A DNA stretch of 64,000 bases from CADCWK01 sp035944555. GTDB lineage: Bacteria; Chloroflexota; Chloroflexia; Thermomicrobiales; UBA6265. The DNA is taken from positions 124,001 to 188,000 of the forward strand of contig DASZAY010000009.1 of assembly GCA_035944555.1 (NCBI GenBank), given 5' to 3'. A program made the translations under genes and the position numbers. The notes under the pieces were generated by a model. The model searched no databases, was not told where the DNA came from, and saw nothing but the letters and a program-made list of their open reading frames with translations. This document shows, one piece after another, positions 41,517 to 49,988 of this stretch (position 1 is its first letter; each line of letters starts with the position of its first letter).

Positions 41517-41948
41517 TCAGGCGCCTTTCCAGTCATGGTTCGGCAGGAGCTCCCGCAGCGGCACCTCATGCGTCAGACCAAGCACGACCCGTGTGTCGAG
41601 ATTGGCCGGATCGATCTGCCGGAGGAACTCACGGCAGCGCCCACAGGGCGGCATGATCCGTATCGAGTTCTCGACGTTGCCAGCACACAGCGCCACGATC
41701 CGGGCGATGCGATAGGCGCCGGCGGTGACCATCGCTGCCACCGCGGCGTGTTCGGCGCAGAATCCCGTCCCGCAAGTCGTATCAATACAGACGCCGACGA
41801 ACGTGCGGCCGTCCTCGGTCATCAGGGCCGAGGCGACGTCCCCGAGGTCGTACCCGTCCGGCGTCGTGTGAGGACGAAGCGTCTGCGTTGCGAGCGCGAT
41901 CAGCTCATCAATGCGTTGCTGGTTCCCTATTTCCTCGATGACTGTCAT
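41517..41948 (-). CDS. cytidine deaminase family protein (blasticidin S deaminase-like)
   Basis: A 143-residue zinc deaminase. C64-A-E66 (FCAEHAAV) gives the first ligand and the proton-shuttling Glu, and C102 and C105 in PPCGRCREFL give the others. The C-terminal ELLPNHDWKG resembles the blasticidin-S/cytidine deaminase group. It would deaminate cytidine or a related nucleoside for salvage. The substrate cannot be fixed from sequence. ATG at 41948 with AAGAG upstream. The EVE gene ends 11 bp upstream, so the two probably form an operon. Confidence 0.82.
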   Translation of the reverse strand: MTVIEEIGNQQRIDELIALATQTLRPHTTPDGYDLGDVASALMTEDGRTFVGVCIDTTCGTGFCAEHAAVAAMVTAGAYRIARIVALCAGNVENSIRIMPPCGRCREFLRQIDPANLDTRVVLGLTHEVPLRELLPNHDWKGA

Positions 41949-41959
41949 CACGTATCTCT

Positions 41960-42457
41960 TCAGTCCCCTACGGCCGGTGAGCTGGCCGCTTCCCGGACCG
42001 CCTCCCGCACCAGCTCGGCGTCGGCGTCGGGCAACAGGTGGACGTTGCCCTGGAAGGCGAGCGTCCAGTTCGCCGCTGGGTACCGGGCGACGTAGGCCAT
42101 CTGCCGGGCGAGCGGCTCCGCGGGGACGAAGTCGTCCTCTTCGAGGATGGTTTCCGCTTCGACCGGGACCCGCCAGGGATAGTCCTCGGCGTCGCGCTTG
42201 GGGTCCTTGCTCTTCCAGATCGGCTCATGCGACTCGAACGACGGACCGGTGATCCGGACAGTCGCGGCGAACGCCTTGATCCCGGTGATGTAGTAGGTGA
42301 TCCGGTCGCCCACCTGCATCTTCTCGGCCTTGCGGCGGTGGCGCGACTTCATGCCCTGCACTGTGAAACCCAGCGCCTTCGACGCGCGGAAGTTGTCGAT
42401 TCCGGAGACGATCAGCCAGTGCTGGGGAGCAGGTGATGAGGTGGTGTCTGCGGACAC
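41960..42457 (-). CDS. EVE domain protein (PUA-like)
   Basis: A 165-residue EVE-fold protein: HWLIVSGIDNFRASKALGFTVQGMKSRHRRKAEKMQVGDRITYYITGIKAFAATVRITGP, then WRVPVEAE. Such PUA-like domains bind modified bases in RNA or DNA and occur as stand-alone proteins or in restriction systems. No restriction gene is near, so a housekeeping role is more likely. The GTG start has GGGAGAG five bases upstream. It is first in a pair with the deaminase. Confidence 0.8.
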   Translation of the reverse strand: MSADTTSSPAPQHWLIVSGIDNFRASKALGFTVQGMKSRHRRKAEKMQVGDRITYYITGIKAFAATVRITGPSFESHEPIWKSKDPKRDAEDYPWRVPVEAETILEEDDFVPAEPLARQMAYVARYPAANWTLAFQGNVHLLPDADAELVREAVREAASSPAVGD

Positions 42458-42651
42458 GGCGGCTCTCCCTGTTGATTGGTCGGAATGAGGCTGCCACGGA
42501 GTATGCCATTCCCATCCAGCCAGTCGTCCTGCGACGCCCCGTATCGCTTGTGAGCCGTGTTGCCGCCCGAATCGGCAGGGTCGATACTCTGACGACTTCC
42601 CCCGGACGGCAGCCCGACGAAGTGTGGTGCCGCAAGACGATGAGGTGAGCC

Positions 42652-44154
42652 ATGACGGGGTCGACGAGCGCCGCCACGACGATGACGACCCAGGAGCTGG
42701 TCCGCCAGCTCGGTGACGTGGTCGGGTCGGGAAACGTCTATCACCGGCCGGCCGATCTGCTGGTCTACGAGTATGACGGCTCGGTCGAGGGCGCGGTCGA
42801 TATCGCCCGCCCGGCGGCGGTCGTCCTGCCCCGGACGACCGAGGAGGTTGCCGCGGTCGTCCGGATCGCGAACGCGGCCGGGCTCCCGGTAACGGCGCGC
42901 GGGGCGGGCACGGGGCTGTCCGGCGGGGCCGTGGCGCAGCGGGGCGGCGTGATCGTCGCGATGAGCCGGATGGATCGGGTGCTGGAGGTCGACTACGTTG
43001 ACCGGACGGCGCTCGTCCAGCCAGGCGTCGTCAACCTCGAGCTGTCCGAGTACACCCAGCCACAGGGCTTCTTCTTCGCGCCGGACCCGTCATCGCAGAA
43101 GGTGTCCACCATCGGCGGCAACGTTGCCGAGAACGCCGGCGGACCCCACTGCGTCAAGTACGGCGTGACGACAAACCACATCCTCGGGCTGGAAGTCGTG
43201 CTGCCAGATGGGACGATTACCCGGACCGGCGCGCTGGCCAGGGGCGGGATGGGCTACGACCTGACCGGGATCGTCGTCGGTTCCGAGGGGATGCTCGGAA
43301 TCGTGACGGAGGTCCTGGTCCGGCTCACACCGGTTGCCGAGCAGATCCGGGTGTTCCTGGCGGCGTTCCGCGAGATGGAAGCGGCGTCGCACGCCGTCGG
43401 ACAGATCATTGCCGCGGGAATCGTCCCGGCCGCGCTGGAGATGGTCGACAACCTGACCATCCAAGCGGTCGAGCCGGTCTACCACGCCGGATACCCGATG
43501 GACGCCGCGGCGGTCCTGCTGATTGAGCTGGACGGGCTGACCGAGGAGGTCGAGGCTGACGCCGCGCTGATCGACGGGATTTGCCGAGGGTGCGGGTCGT
43601 ATGACATCCGGGCCGCGACGAGCGTCTACGAGCGGGAGCAGCTCTGGAAGGGCCGCAAGATGGCGCTGGCGGCGATGGGTCGGCTGGCGCCCAACTACTA
43701 CCTCCATGACACGGTCGTGCCGCGCAGCCGTCTGCCTCAGACCCTGGCCGAGGTCCGGCGGATCACCGACAGCGCGGGGCTGCGATGCGCTCAGGTCTTC
43801 CACGCGGGCGATGGCAACCTGCACCCGCTGATGCTGTTCGACCGATCCGAGAAGGGTGCCGTCGATCGGGTCCTGCACGCCAGCCACGAGATCATCCATG
43901 CCTGCGTCGAGGCGGGCGGGTCGCTGTCCGGCGAGCACGGCATCGGGACGGAGAAGCGCAACTACATGCCCTTCGTCTACACGGGTGAGGACCTCGCGGC
44001 GATGGCGGGCGTCAAGATGGCGTTCGACCCCCGCGAGATGTTCAACCCCGAGAAGGTGTTCCCGAGCGGCTTCCGGTGTGGGGAGGTTCGGGCGCTGCAC
44101 AACCAGCTCCGGGCTCAGCGGCTGATGCGCGAGCACGGCATCGTGCCGGTCTGA
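42652..44154 (+). CDS. glcD: glycolate oxidase FAD-linked subunit
   Basis: A 500-residue vanillyl-alcohol-oxidase-family flavoprotein. PP-loop PVTARGAGTGLSGGAVAQRGG (about residues 80-100), FAPDPSSQKVSTIGGNVAENAGGPHCVKYG and the C-terminal HAGDGNLHPLM, and a SGEHGIGTEKRNYM motif. It oxidises glycolate (or D-lactate) to the 2-oxo acid, passing electrons to the GlcE/GlcF partners encoded downstream. The ATG has GAGGTG nearby. The operon order is glcD-glcE-glcF. Confidence 0.92.
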   Translation: MTGSTSAATTMTTQELVRQLGDVVGSGNVYHRPADLLVYEYDGSVEGAVDIARPAAVVLPRTTEEVAAVVRIANAAGLPVTARGAGTGLSGGAVAQRGGVIVAMSRMDRVLEVDYVDRTALVQPGVVNLELSEYTQPQGFFFAPDPSSQKVSTIGGNVAENAGGPHCVKYGVTTNHILGLEVVLPDGTITRTGALARGGMGYDLTGIVVGSEGMLGIVTEVLVRLTPVAEQIRVFLAAFREMEAASHAVGQIIAAGIVPAALEMVDNLTIQAVEPVYHAGYPMDAAAVLLIELDGLTEEVEADAALIDGICRGCGSYDIRAATSVYEREQLWKGRKMALAAMGRLAPNYYLHDTVVPRSRLPQTLAEVRRITDSAGLRCAQVFHAGDGNLHPLMLFDRSEKGAVDRVLHASHEIIHACVEAGGSLSGEHGIGTEKRNYMPFVYTGEDLAAMAGVKMAFDPREMFNPEKVFPSGFRCGEVRALHNQLRAQRLMREHGIVPV

Positions 44155-44170
44155 CCGGGGAGGAGCGACC

Positions 44171-45394
44171 ATGACCGATATCGCACCACCGATCGTCCAG
44201 TCCGTCGCCGTCGATGGTCGGACTGCGTCCCGGACCGAGCGCCCCGGTACGGCGGAGCAGGTCGCGGAACTACTGCGCGAATGCACGCAGGACGACACGG
44301 GGGTCTATCCCGTCGGCGCCGGGACGCATTCCCGCGTGGGGTTGACGCCGTCCAGCGTCGATGTCGCGCTGTCGCTGCGCGGGCTCTCGGGCGTGTTGCG
44401 CTATGACCCGGACGACCTGGTCGTCTCAGTCGGGGCGGGGACCTCAATCGCCGAGCTGGCGGAGGTGCTCGGCGAGCGGCGCCAGTGGCTCCCGGTCGAT
44501 GCTCCCGGTGGCCCGGCCGCGACGATCGGCGGGTTGCTGGCACTTGGGTTGAGCGGTCCCCGTTCCCTCGGATCGCCGACGCTGCGAGACCTCCTGATCG
44601 GGATCCGGGTCGCGGGGACCGACGGGACCGTCGCCGGCGCGGGCGGGATGGTCGTCAAGAACGTCAGCGGGCTGGACATGGGCCGGCTCCATGTCGGCGC
44701 CCGTGGGACGCTCGGCGTGATCACCTCCGCGAACTTCAAGGTCTGGCCGGTCCCTGAAATTGAAGCAACCGTCATCGCAACGTTCCCGGGGGCCCGCGAG
44801 GGGCTGGGAGAGGCGCTCCAGCGGGCGCAGGCGGTCCGGGCGTCCATGCTTCGACCGGTCGCCGCCGATATCGTTGCCGATCAAGAGGCCGTCCGGATCG
44901 CGATCCGCTTCGAGGGCAGGGCTCCCGGCGTGAGGCGACAACGTGACGAGGCTTGCGAGTTGCTCGGCAGCGGGACAGTACTTGAAGCTGATGAATCGGC
45001 CGGGTGGTGGGATGATCACATGAGACGGCTGGGGTTCCGGGACGACGCTACGACGGCGATCCGGCTGGACGGTCGACCCCGAGACATGGTCGTCGACGGG
45101 CTGACCATCTATGACGCGATAGCTCGCGGGAACGATGGTTCGTGGCGCCTGGCGATCTCCCCAGGAACAGGTCGGAGCTGGCTTCACCTTGATGACGCAT
45201 CGGACGAGGCAGTCGCCACGTTAGTCGCCGCAATCCCACCGACCACATCGGTCGGGATGGTTGCCGGATCGACCGCGACCCGCGCCGCTCACGCGGCGTC
45301 GATGACGAGCCAGTCGCGTGGCGTCGATCGCGCCCTGCGTGAGCAGTTTGACCGGGCTGGCGTCCTGAACCGGGGACGATGGCCGCTGGGATAA
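44171..45394 (+). CDS. glcE: glycolate oxidase FAD-binding subunit
   Basis: A 407-residue FAD-binding protein of the same fold but divergent: PVGAGTHSRVG, VSVGAGTSIAELAEVLGERRQWLPVDAPGGPAATIGGLLALGLSGPRSLGSP, and NVSGLDMGRLHVGARGTLGVITSANFKVWP. It is the second flavin subunit of the GlcDEF complex. The ATG follows GGGGAGGAG, 17 bp after glcD, so translation is coupled. The C-terminal half is weakly conserved, as normal for GlcE. Confidence 0.88.
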   Translation: MTDIAPPIVQSVAVDGRTASRTERPGTAEQVAELLRECTQDDTGVYPVGAGTHSRVGLTPSSVDVALSLRGLSGVLRYDPDDLVVSVGAGTSIAELAEVLGERRQWLPVDAPGGPAATIGGLLALGLSGPRSLGSPTLRDLLIGIRVAGTDGTVAGAGGMVVKNVSGLDMGRLHVGARGTLGVITSANFKVWPVPEIEATVIATFPGAREGLGEALQRAQAVRASMLRPVAADIVADQEAVRIAIRFEGRAPGVRRQRDEACELLGSGTVLEADESAGWWDDHMRRLGFRDDATTAIRLDGRPRDMVVDGLTIYDAIARGNDGSWRLAISPGTGRSWLHLDDASDEAVATLVAAIPPTTSVGMVAGSTATRAAHAASMTSQSRGVDRALREQFDRAGVLNRGRWPLG

Positions 45395-45520
45395 GCGCGT
45401 CACGGCGATACGCTGAAAGAACGGTTGAGCTCTGGCCCGTCCTGGCAGGACTACGGAACTTCTTCTCCCATGCTCGAACCCTGAATTAGGCATGATCAAT
45501 CACGACGAAAGGCACCAACG

Positions 45521-46894
45521 ATGGCGGTCGCGATCGAAGCCGATGCGGACCTGCGGCGAATGCTGGGCTACAGCGGTCCGGACCAGCCGGACGATGAGCT
45601 GCTGAAGCAGTGCGTCCACTGCGGCATGTGTCTGAGCAGTTGCCCGACCTACCGAATCACCGGACAGGAGATGTCCTCGCCGCGCGGCCGCCTCTGGATG
45701 ATGCGGGCCGTGGGCGAGGGGCGGCTGGACCTGCTCGACCCGGCCTTTGACGAGCAGATGTACCAGTGCCTGAACTGCCGGGCCTGCGAGGCAGTCTGCC
45801 CCTCGGGCGTCCAGTACGGGCCGCTGGTTGAGTCGGCTCGCTCCCAGCTGGAGCAGCACCGCCCCCGTCCAGTGTGGCAGCGGGTGACGCGCAAGGTCGG
45901 TGTGGGCTGGCTGTTCAACGAGGCGTCCCGGATGCGGGCGCTGGTCGGGACCGTCGCTCTCTATCAGAAGACCGGCATGCAGGCGGTCGTCCGCCGGACG
46001 GGCGTCCTGAAGTTGCTCAGGATGCAGGAGCTGGAGGCGATGCTGCCGAAGGTGTCCCGCCGTCCGCTCCGGCCGGCAACCGAGTCCTGGTCGCCTGCGC
46101 AGCCGAAACAGGACGTCGCGCTGTTCAACACCTGCATGATGGGGACGGTCTTCGCCGATACCAACCGCGCCGCTGGCCGGGTCCTTGCCCACAACGGCTG
46201 CTCGTGTTTCCTGCCGGCGGGCCAGCAGTGCTGCGGCGCCCTGGCCGTCCATGCCGGGATGATGGACGAAGCCCGCGACCTGGCCCGCCGGAACATCGAC
46301 GCGTTTGGAGAGGGCGACACGCCGATCGCCGTTACCGCCGCGGGCTGCGGCGCGGCGCTCAAGGAGTACGGGCATCTGCTCCACGACGACCCAGACTATG
46401 CCGACCGGGCCACCGCCTTCTCGGCGAGGGTGCGGGATATCACCGAACTCCTTGCCGGCCTGCCAGAGGTCGTCCCGCCGACGCACCGGGTCGAGGCGAC
46501 GGTGACGTACCAGGAGCCGTGCCACCTCGTTCACGCGCAGCGGATCAGCCGCCAGCCGCGCGAGCTACTGGCCGCCGTGCCGGGGCTACAGCTCAGGGAA
46601 ATGCGGGAGTCGTCGCTGTGCTGCGGGTCTGCCGGGATCTACAACCTGCTTCGCCCGCAGATGGCCAACGAGCTAGGTGACCGCAAGGCGGGTAACGCCG
46701 CCGCGACCGGTGCGGAAACGCTCGTCACCGCCAACCCGGGTTGCGCCATGCAGATGGTCGCGTCGCTGCGTCGCAACGGGACCAATATGGACGTCCGTCA
46801 TATCATGGACGTGCTGGACGAGGCCTACGGCGGGGAAGCCACAGCGGCGGCCGGCCGGTGGGCGTGCGAGGCCGGGGCGGTCGCGCCTGTCTGA
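45521..46894 (+). CDS. glcF: glycolate oxidase iron-sulfur subunit
   Basis: A 457-residue iron-sulfur protein with two [4Fe-4S] ferredoxin motifs (CVHCGMCLSSCPTY, about residues 28-41, and CLNCRACEAVCPSG) and two CCG-type cysteine-rich domains (QQCCGALAVHAG and SLCCGSAGIY). It passes electrons from the flavin subunits to the quinone pool. AAAGG precedes the ATG. A 126-bp gap separates it from glcE, with no convincing promoter, so it is probably part of the same operon. Confidence 0.92.
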   Translation: MAVAIEADADLRRMLGYSGPDQPDDELLKQCVHCGMCLSSCPTYRITGQEMSSPRGRLWMMRAVGEGRLDLLDPAFDEQMYQCLNCRACEAVCPSGVQYGPLVESARSQLEQHRPRPVWQRVTRKVGVGWLFNEASRMRALVGTVALYQKTGMQAVVRRTGVLKLLRMQELEAMLPKVSRRPLRPATESWSPAQPKQDVALFNTCMMGTVFADTNRAAGRVLAHNGCSCFLPAGQQCCGALAVHAGMMDEARDLARRNIDAFGEGDTPIAVTAAGCGAALKEYGHLLHDDPDYADRATAFSARVRDITELLAGLPEVVPPTHRVEATVTYQEPCHLVHAQRISRQPRELLAAVPGLQLREMRESSLCCGSAGIYNLLRPQMANELGDRKAGNAAATGAETLVTANPGCAMQMVASLRRNGTNMDVRHIMDVLDEAYGGEATAAAGRWACEAGAVAPV

Positions 46895-46957
46895 TGAGAC
46901 CAAGCCGCACCCGTCAGAGGGTCACGGGCTGGCTTGGCCCCGGCGCACCCCCTGCCT

Positions 46958-46997
46958 GAGAGAGCGGGGCGGCGATTGATCGCCGCCCCGCTCTCTC
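46958..46997. terminator. terminator after glcF
   Basis: A perfect 19-bp inverted repeat (GAGAGAGCGGGGCGGCGAT and its complement) with a minimal TG centre, 63 bases after the glcF stop and ahead of the convergent HAD gene. Confidence 0.75.
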
Positions 46998-47063
46998 GAT
47001 CGTCCTGTTGGGGGAATCGAAAGACCAGCTCACCTGAAAGACGCTGACTGGCCTGACTGTCGA

Positions 47064-47903
47064 TCAGCCCTCGAGGAGAGCGCGGAGCTCCGGGAGGCCC
47101 GGGATGACGATGTCCGGGGTGATGCCGGACCCGGCGACCTCCTCGAAGGTCGAGACACCGGTCAGGACCATCGCGGTCAGCATCTTCGCGCGGTTGCCGG
47201 CGAGGATGTCGGTGTCGAGGCGGTCGCCGATCATCACCGATTCGGCAGGTCCGGCGCCGAGTTCCAGGGCAGCCTGGATCAGCACCTCCGGCGACGGCTT
47301 GCCGATCACGGTCGGCTCGACGCCGGTCGCGGTCCGGATGGCGGCGATGATCGTCCCGGCCCCGGGGACGAAGCCGCTCTCGGTCGGCAGCGACGAATCG
47401 ATGTTGGTCGCGATGAAGCGCGCCCCGGCCCGGATGGCGAAGAACGCCGCCTTGAGCTTGTCGTAGGTGAACGTCTGGTCCAGCCCGCAGACGACGGCGG
47501 CCGTGTTGGCCACCCCTTCAGCCGGCTCGGCCACGGTGAACCCGCCGACGTCGTAGATTTGCTCCTTGAGGCCCGGCATCCCGACGACATAGACGGGAGC
47601 GCCTTCCGGCAGGTGCTGCTTGAGGTAGTCGCGGGTGGCGGTCCCGCTGGTCTGGATCTTCTCTGCTCCGACGGTCAGGCCCATGGCCGACAGGCGCTCG
47701 GCGTACTGCTGCGGCGACGCCATGCTGTTGTTGGTCGCCAGGACGAAGCCGGCGCCCCGCGACTCGATCGCGGCGAGCAGTTCGCCGACGCCGGGTAGCG
47801 GATCGCTGCCTCGGTAGAGCACGCCGTCCATGTCGAAGATGAACGCCTTGGCGGTCCGCAGGCGGTCGAGGTCGGCACTGGCCGGGGCCGGGACGGTCGT
47901 CAT
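47064..47903 (-). CDS. HAD-superfamily phosphatase, NagD type (class IIA)
   Basis: A 279-residue hydrolase. The nucleophile motif is FIFDMDGVLYRGSDPLPG (about residues 18-35), motif II is ATNNSMASP, and the C-terminal VIGDRLDTDI binds magnesium, with the IIA cap between. Family members dephosphorylate nucleotide monophosphates, 4-nitrophenyl-phosphate or glycolate phosphate. Given glcDEF next door, a phosphoglycolate phosphatase role is an attractive inference but not proven. GGAG precedes the ATG. Confidence 0.83.
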   Translation of the reverse strand: MTTVPAPASADLDRLRTAKAFIFDMDGVLYRGSDPLPGVGELLAAIESRGAGFVLATNNSMASPQQYAERLSAMGLTVGAEKIQTSGTATRDYLKQHLPEGAPVYVVGMPGLKEQIYDVGGFTVAEPAEGVANTAAVVCGLDQTFTYDKLKAAFFAIRAGARFIATNIDSSLPTESGFVPGAGTIIAAIRTATGVEPTVIGKPSPEVLIQAALELGAGPAESVMIGDRLDTDILAGNRAKMLTAMVLTGVSTFEEVAGSGITPDIVIPGLPELRALLEG

Positions 47904-47974
47904 GTCGGGGGTTCTCCGGGTGAAATGGCGGGTCGGTCGATTCGGCAGGCGACACGATACCGCACCGGGACAGA

Positions 47975-48010
47975 CGAACGGCGCTCCCGGTAGCCCTAGA
48001 GCGCCGTTCG
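47975..48010 (-). terminator. hairpin between the PfpI-type gene and the HAD gene
   Basis: CGAACGGCGCT / AGCGCCGTTCG, an 11-bp perfect stem with a 14-base loop, 23 bases past the PfpI-family stop. There is no T-run. Confidence 0.45.
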
Positions 48011-48032
48011 TTGGGGCTTATCGACCGTCTGG

Positions 48033-48563
48033 CTAGCTGACCGGGGCGCCCTTGAGCGCGTCGACCAGCGCCTGATTGAACTGGGGCAGGTCGTCGGGCA
48101 CGCGGCTGGTGATCAGGTTGCCGTCGACGACCAGTGCCTCGTCGACGTAGTTGCCGCCGGCGTTGGTGATGTCGTCGCGGATCTTGTTGACGGCGGTCAG
48201 CGTGCGGCCCTCGAGCGTGCGCGTCGAGATGAGCAACTGGGCGCCATGGCAGATCGCGCCGACCGGGCGGCCACTCTCCATGAACTGGCGGGTCCAGTCG
48301 ACCGCCTCGTCGACGATCCGCAGGTTCTCCGGCGCGCCGCCGCCCGGGATGACCAGCAGGTCGAAATCGCCCGGCTTCACCTCGTCGAAGGTCGCATCGG
48401 CGTCGAGCGTGCCGCCCTTCTTGCCGGTGATGGTGCCGCGCTCCGTGCCGATCACCGTGACCGTCGCACCGGCCGCCTCCAACGCGTCCTTTGGGCCGGT
48501 TGCCTCAATGTCCTCGTAGTTCCTGGCGAGAACCATCGCCACGCGCATTCCGTCCTGCGGCAT
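48033..48563 (-). CDS. DJ-1/PfpI family protein
   Basis: A 176-residue protein with the conserved VIPGGGAPENLRID loop and the nucleophile Cys in GAICHGAQLLIS (about residues 106-117), preceded by an early Glu in the RNYEDIE motif. This is the PfpI/YhbO group, known for intracellular protease, glyoxalase III or deglycase activities. A stress-response role is likely. The ATG at 48563 has AAGGAG nine bases upstream. A longer frame to 48644 is not supported. Confidence 0.85.
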   Translation of the reverse strand: MPQDGMRVAMVLARNYEDIEATGPKDALEAAGATVTVIGTERGTITGKKGGTLDADATFDEVKPGDFDLLVIPGGGAPENLRIVDEAVDWTRQFMESGRPVGAICHGAQLLISTRTLEGRTLTAVNKIRDDITNAGGNYVDEALVVDGNLITSRVPDDLPQFNQALVDALKGAPVS

Positions 48564-48704
48564 CGGGCTATACTCCTTTGCTTGTATTGGTCGTTCCGTC
48601 TCACCATGGCGGTGAGTCTCCGCGATCCGGGCTGCAAACGGCATACCAGTGCCGGAAAAGGCCCGTCATCCGGCGACCACCACGACAGAGAGAGAGTCGC
48701 GCCG

Positions 48705-49931
48705 GTGTCCGCAGACCCATCCGACCAGACCCAGCAGCCATTCGACCGCGCCGCCGCCGAGCGGGTACTGGCCGAGATCAACCAGGACGAGGTCATCTCC
48801 TTCCTTCAGGGACTCGTCCGGATCCCGTCCGTCCACGAGCCCGGTGATACCCGCGAGGCGACGGCGTATTGTGCCGAACCGCTGGCCCGCGCCGGGTTCG
48901 CGACCCGCATGGAGACGCTGGAGGAAATCAAGCCCAACCTCGTCGCGGAATACGGCGACCCGGACACGGGCCCGACCGTGATGTTCAACGCCCACGTCGA
49001 TGTCGTCCCGACGGGCGAGCTGTCTGCCTGGCAGTTCGACCCGTGGGGTGCCGAGATCGACAACGGGCGCGTCTACGGGCGTGGCTCCGGCGATGACAAG
49101 GCGAGCGTTACCGCGCAGGTCATGGCCGGCGTGGCGCTGGCCCGGTCCGGCGTGGCGCTCAAGGGGCGACTGATCGTCAACGAGGTGGCCGACGAGGAGA
49201 TCGGCGGCATCGCCGGGGCCAAATGGCTGGCCGAGAGCGGCATTCTCAAGCCCGACTTCGCCATCGTCGGCGAGCAGACGATGGGCCGGGTGAACGTCGG
49301 CGAGAAGGGCGGCGCCGGGCAGACGATTACCGTTTACGGCAGGGCTGCCCATGGTGCGCTGCCGTGGGAGGGTGCCAACGCGATCGAGGGGATGGCCGAG
49401 ATCCTGGTCGCCCTGCGGAAGGAACTCTGGCCGAAGCTGGCCGAGCGGACCCACAAGTACTTCCACCCATCGTCCGCGAGCCCGAACCTGATCACCGGCG
49501 GCGTCAAGAGCAACGTCGTCGCTGACCGTTGCGAGATGTTCGTCGACCGGCGACTGGTTCCGGGCGAGACGGTTGCCGGAACGCGGGCCGAGATCCGGGA
49601 GATCGCCGAGCGGGTTATCTCTCAGATGCCGGGCCTGCGGGTCGAGGTCGAGGGTCGCTGGATGGGCCTGGAGGCGTCCCTGACGCCGGATGACCACCCG
49701 CTCATCCGGAGCATGGTCGGGGCGAACGCCTTCCTCGGCTACGACACCACGATCAGCGGGTTCAGCATGGGGACGGATGGCCGCTTCTTCTCCCAGCGCG
49801 GCGTGCCGACGATCATCTACGGCCCCGGCGACCCCAGGCTGGCCCATATCCCCAATGAGTGGGTCGGCATCGACGAAGTGATGGACGCGACCCGCGCCTA
49901 CGCGCTCGCGGGCCTCTCCTTGCTCTCCTGA
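48705..49931 (+). CDS. M20 family peptidase (ArgE/DapE/CPG2 type)
   Basis: A 408-residue metallopeptidase with two-zinc site motifs: NAHVDVVP (His ligand and Asp), GRGSGDDKAS (bridging Asp) and NEVADEEIGG (Glu base and Glu ligand); the dimerisation domain carries GRAAHGALPWEGANA. It hydrolyses an N-acyl amino acid or dipeptide. The start is taken as the GTG at 48705. A longer open frame upstream overlaps the PfpI gene on the other strand. It is followed after 57 bp by a second M20 gene. Confidence 0.8.
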   Translation: MSADPSDQTQQPFDRAAAERVLAEINQDEVISFLQGLVRIPSVHEPGDTREATAYCAEPLARAGFATRMETLEEIKPNLVAEYGDPDTGPTVMFNAHVDVVPTGELSAWQFDPWGAEIDNGRVYGRGSGDDKASVTAQVMAGVALARSGVALKGRLIVNEVADEEIGGIAGAKWLAESGILKPDFAIVGEQTMGRVNVGEKGGAGQTITVYGRAAHGALPWEGANAIEGMAEILVALRKELWPKLAERTHKYFHPSSASPNLITGGVKSNVVADRCEMFVDRRLVPGETVAGTRAEIREIAERVISQMPGLRVEVEGRWMGLEASLTPDDHPLIRSMVGANAFLGYDTTISGFSMGTDGRFFSQRGVPTIIYGPGDPRLAHIPNEWVGIDEVMDATRAYALAGLSLLS

Positions 49932-49988
49932 TTGAACGCCTGGATTCGACTCGGATTCCATCCGCTGCACCACGAGGACAACCCGCAC

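Noticed and set aside
43090..44298. A 402-codon open frame antisense to glcD
   Set aside because: It runs beyond both sense genes, lacks a ribosome site and shows no motif. glcD is unambiguous.
45395..45520. Possible regulatory gap between glcE and glcF
   Set aside because: No promoter, hairpin or gene stands out. A simple spacer in the operon is the most likely reading.
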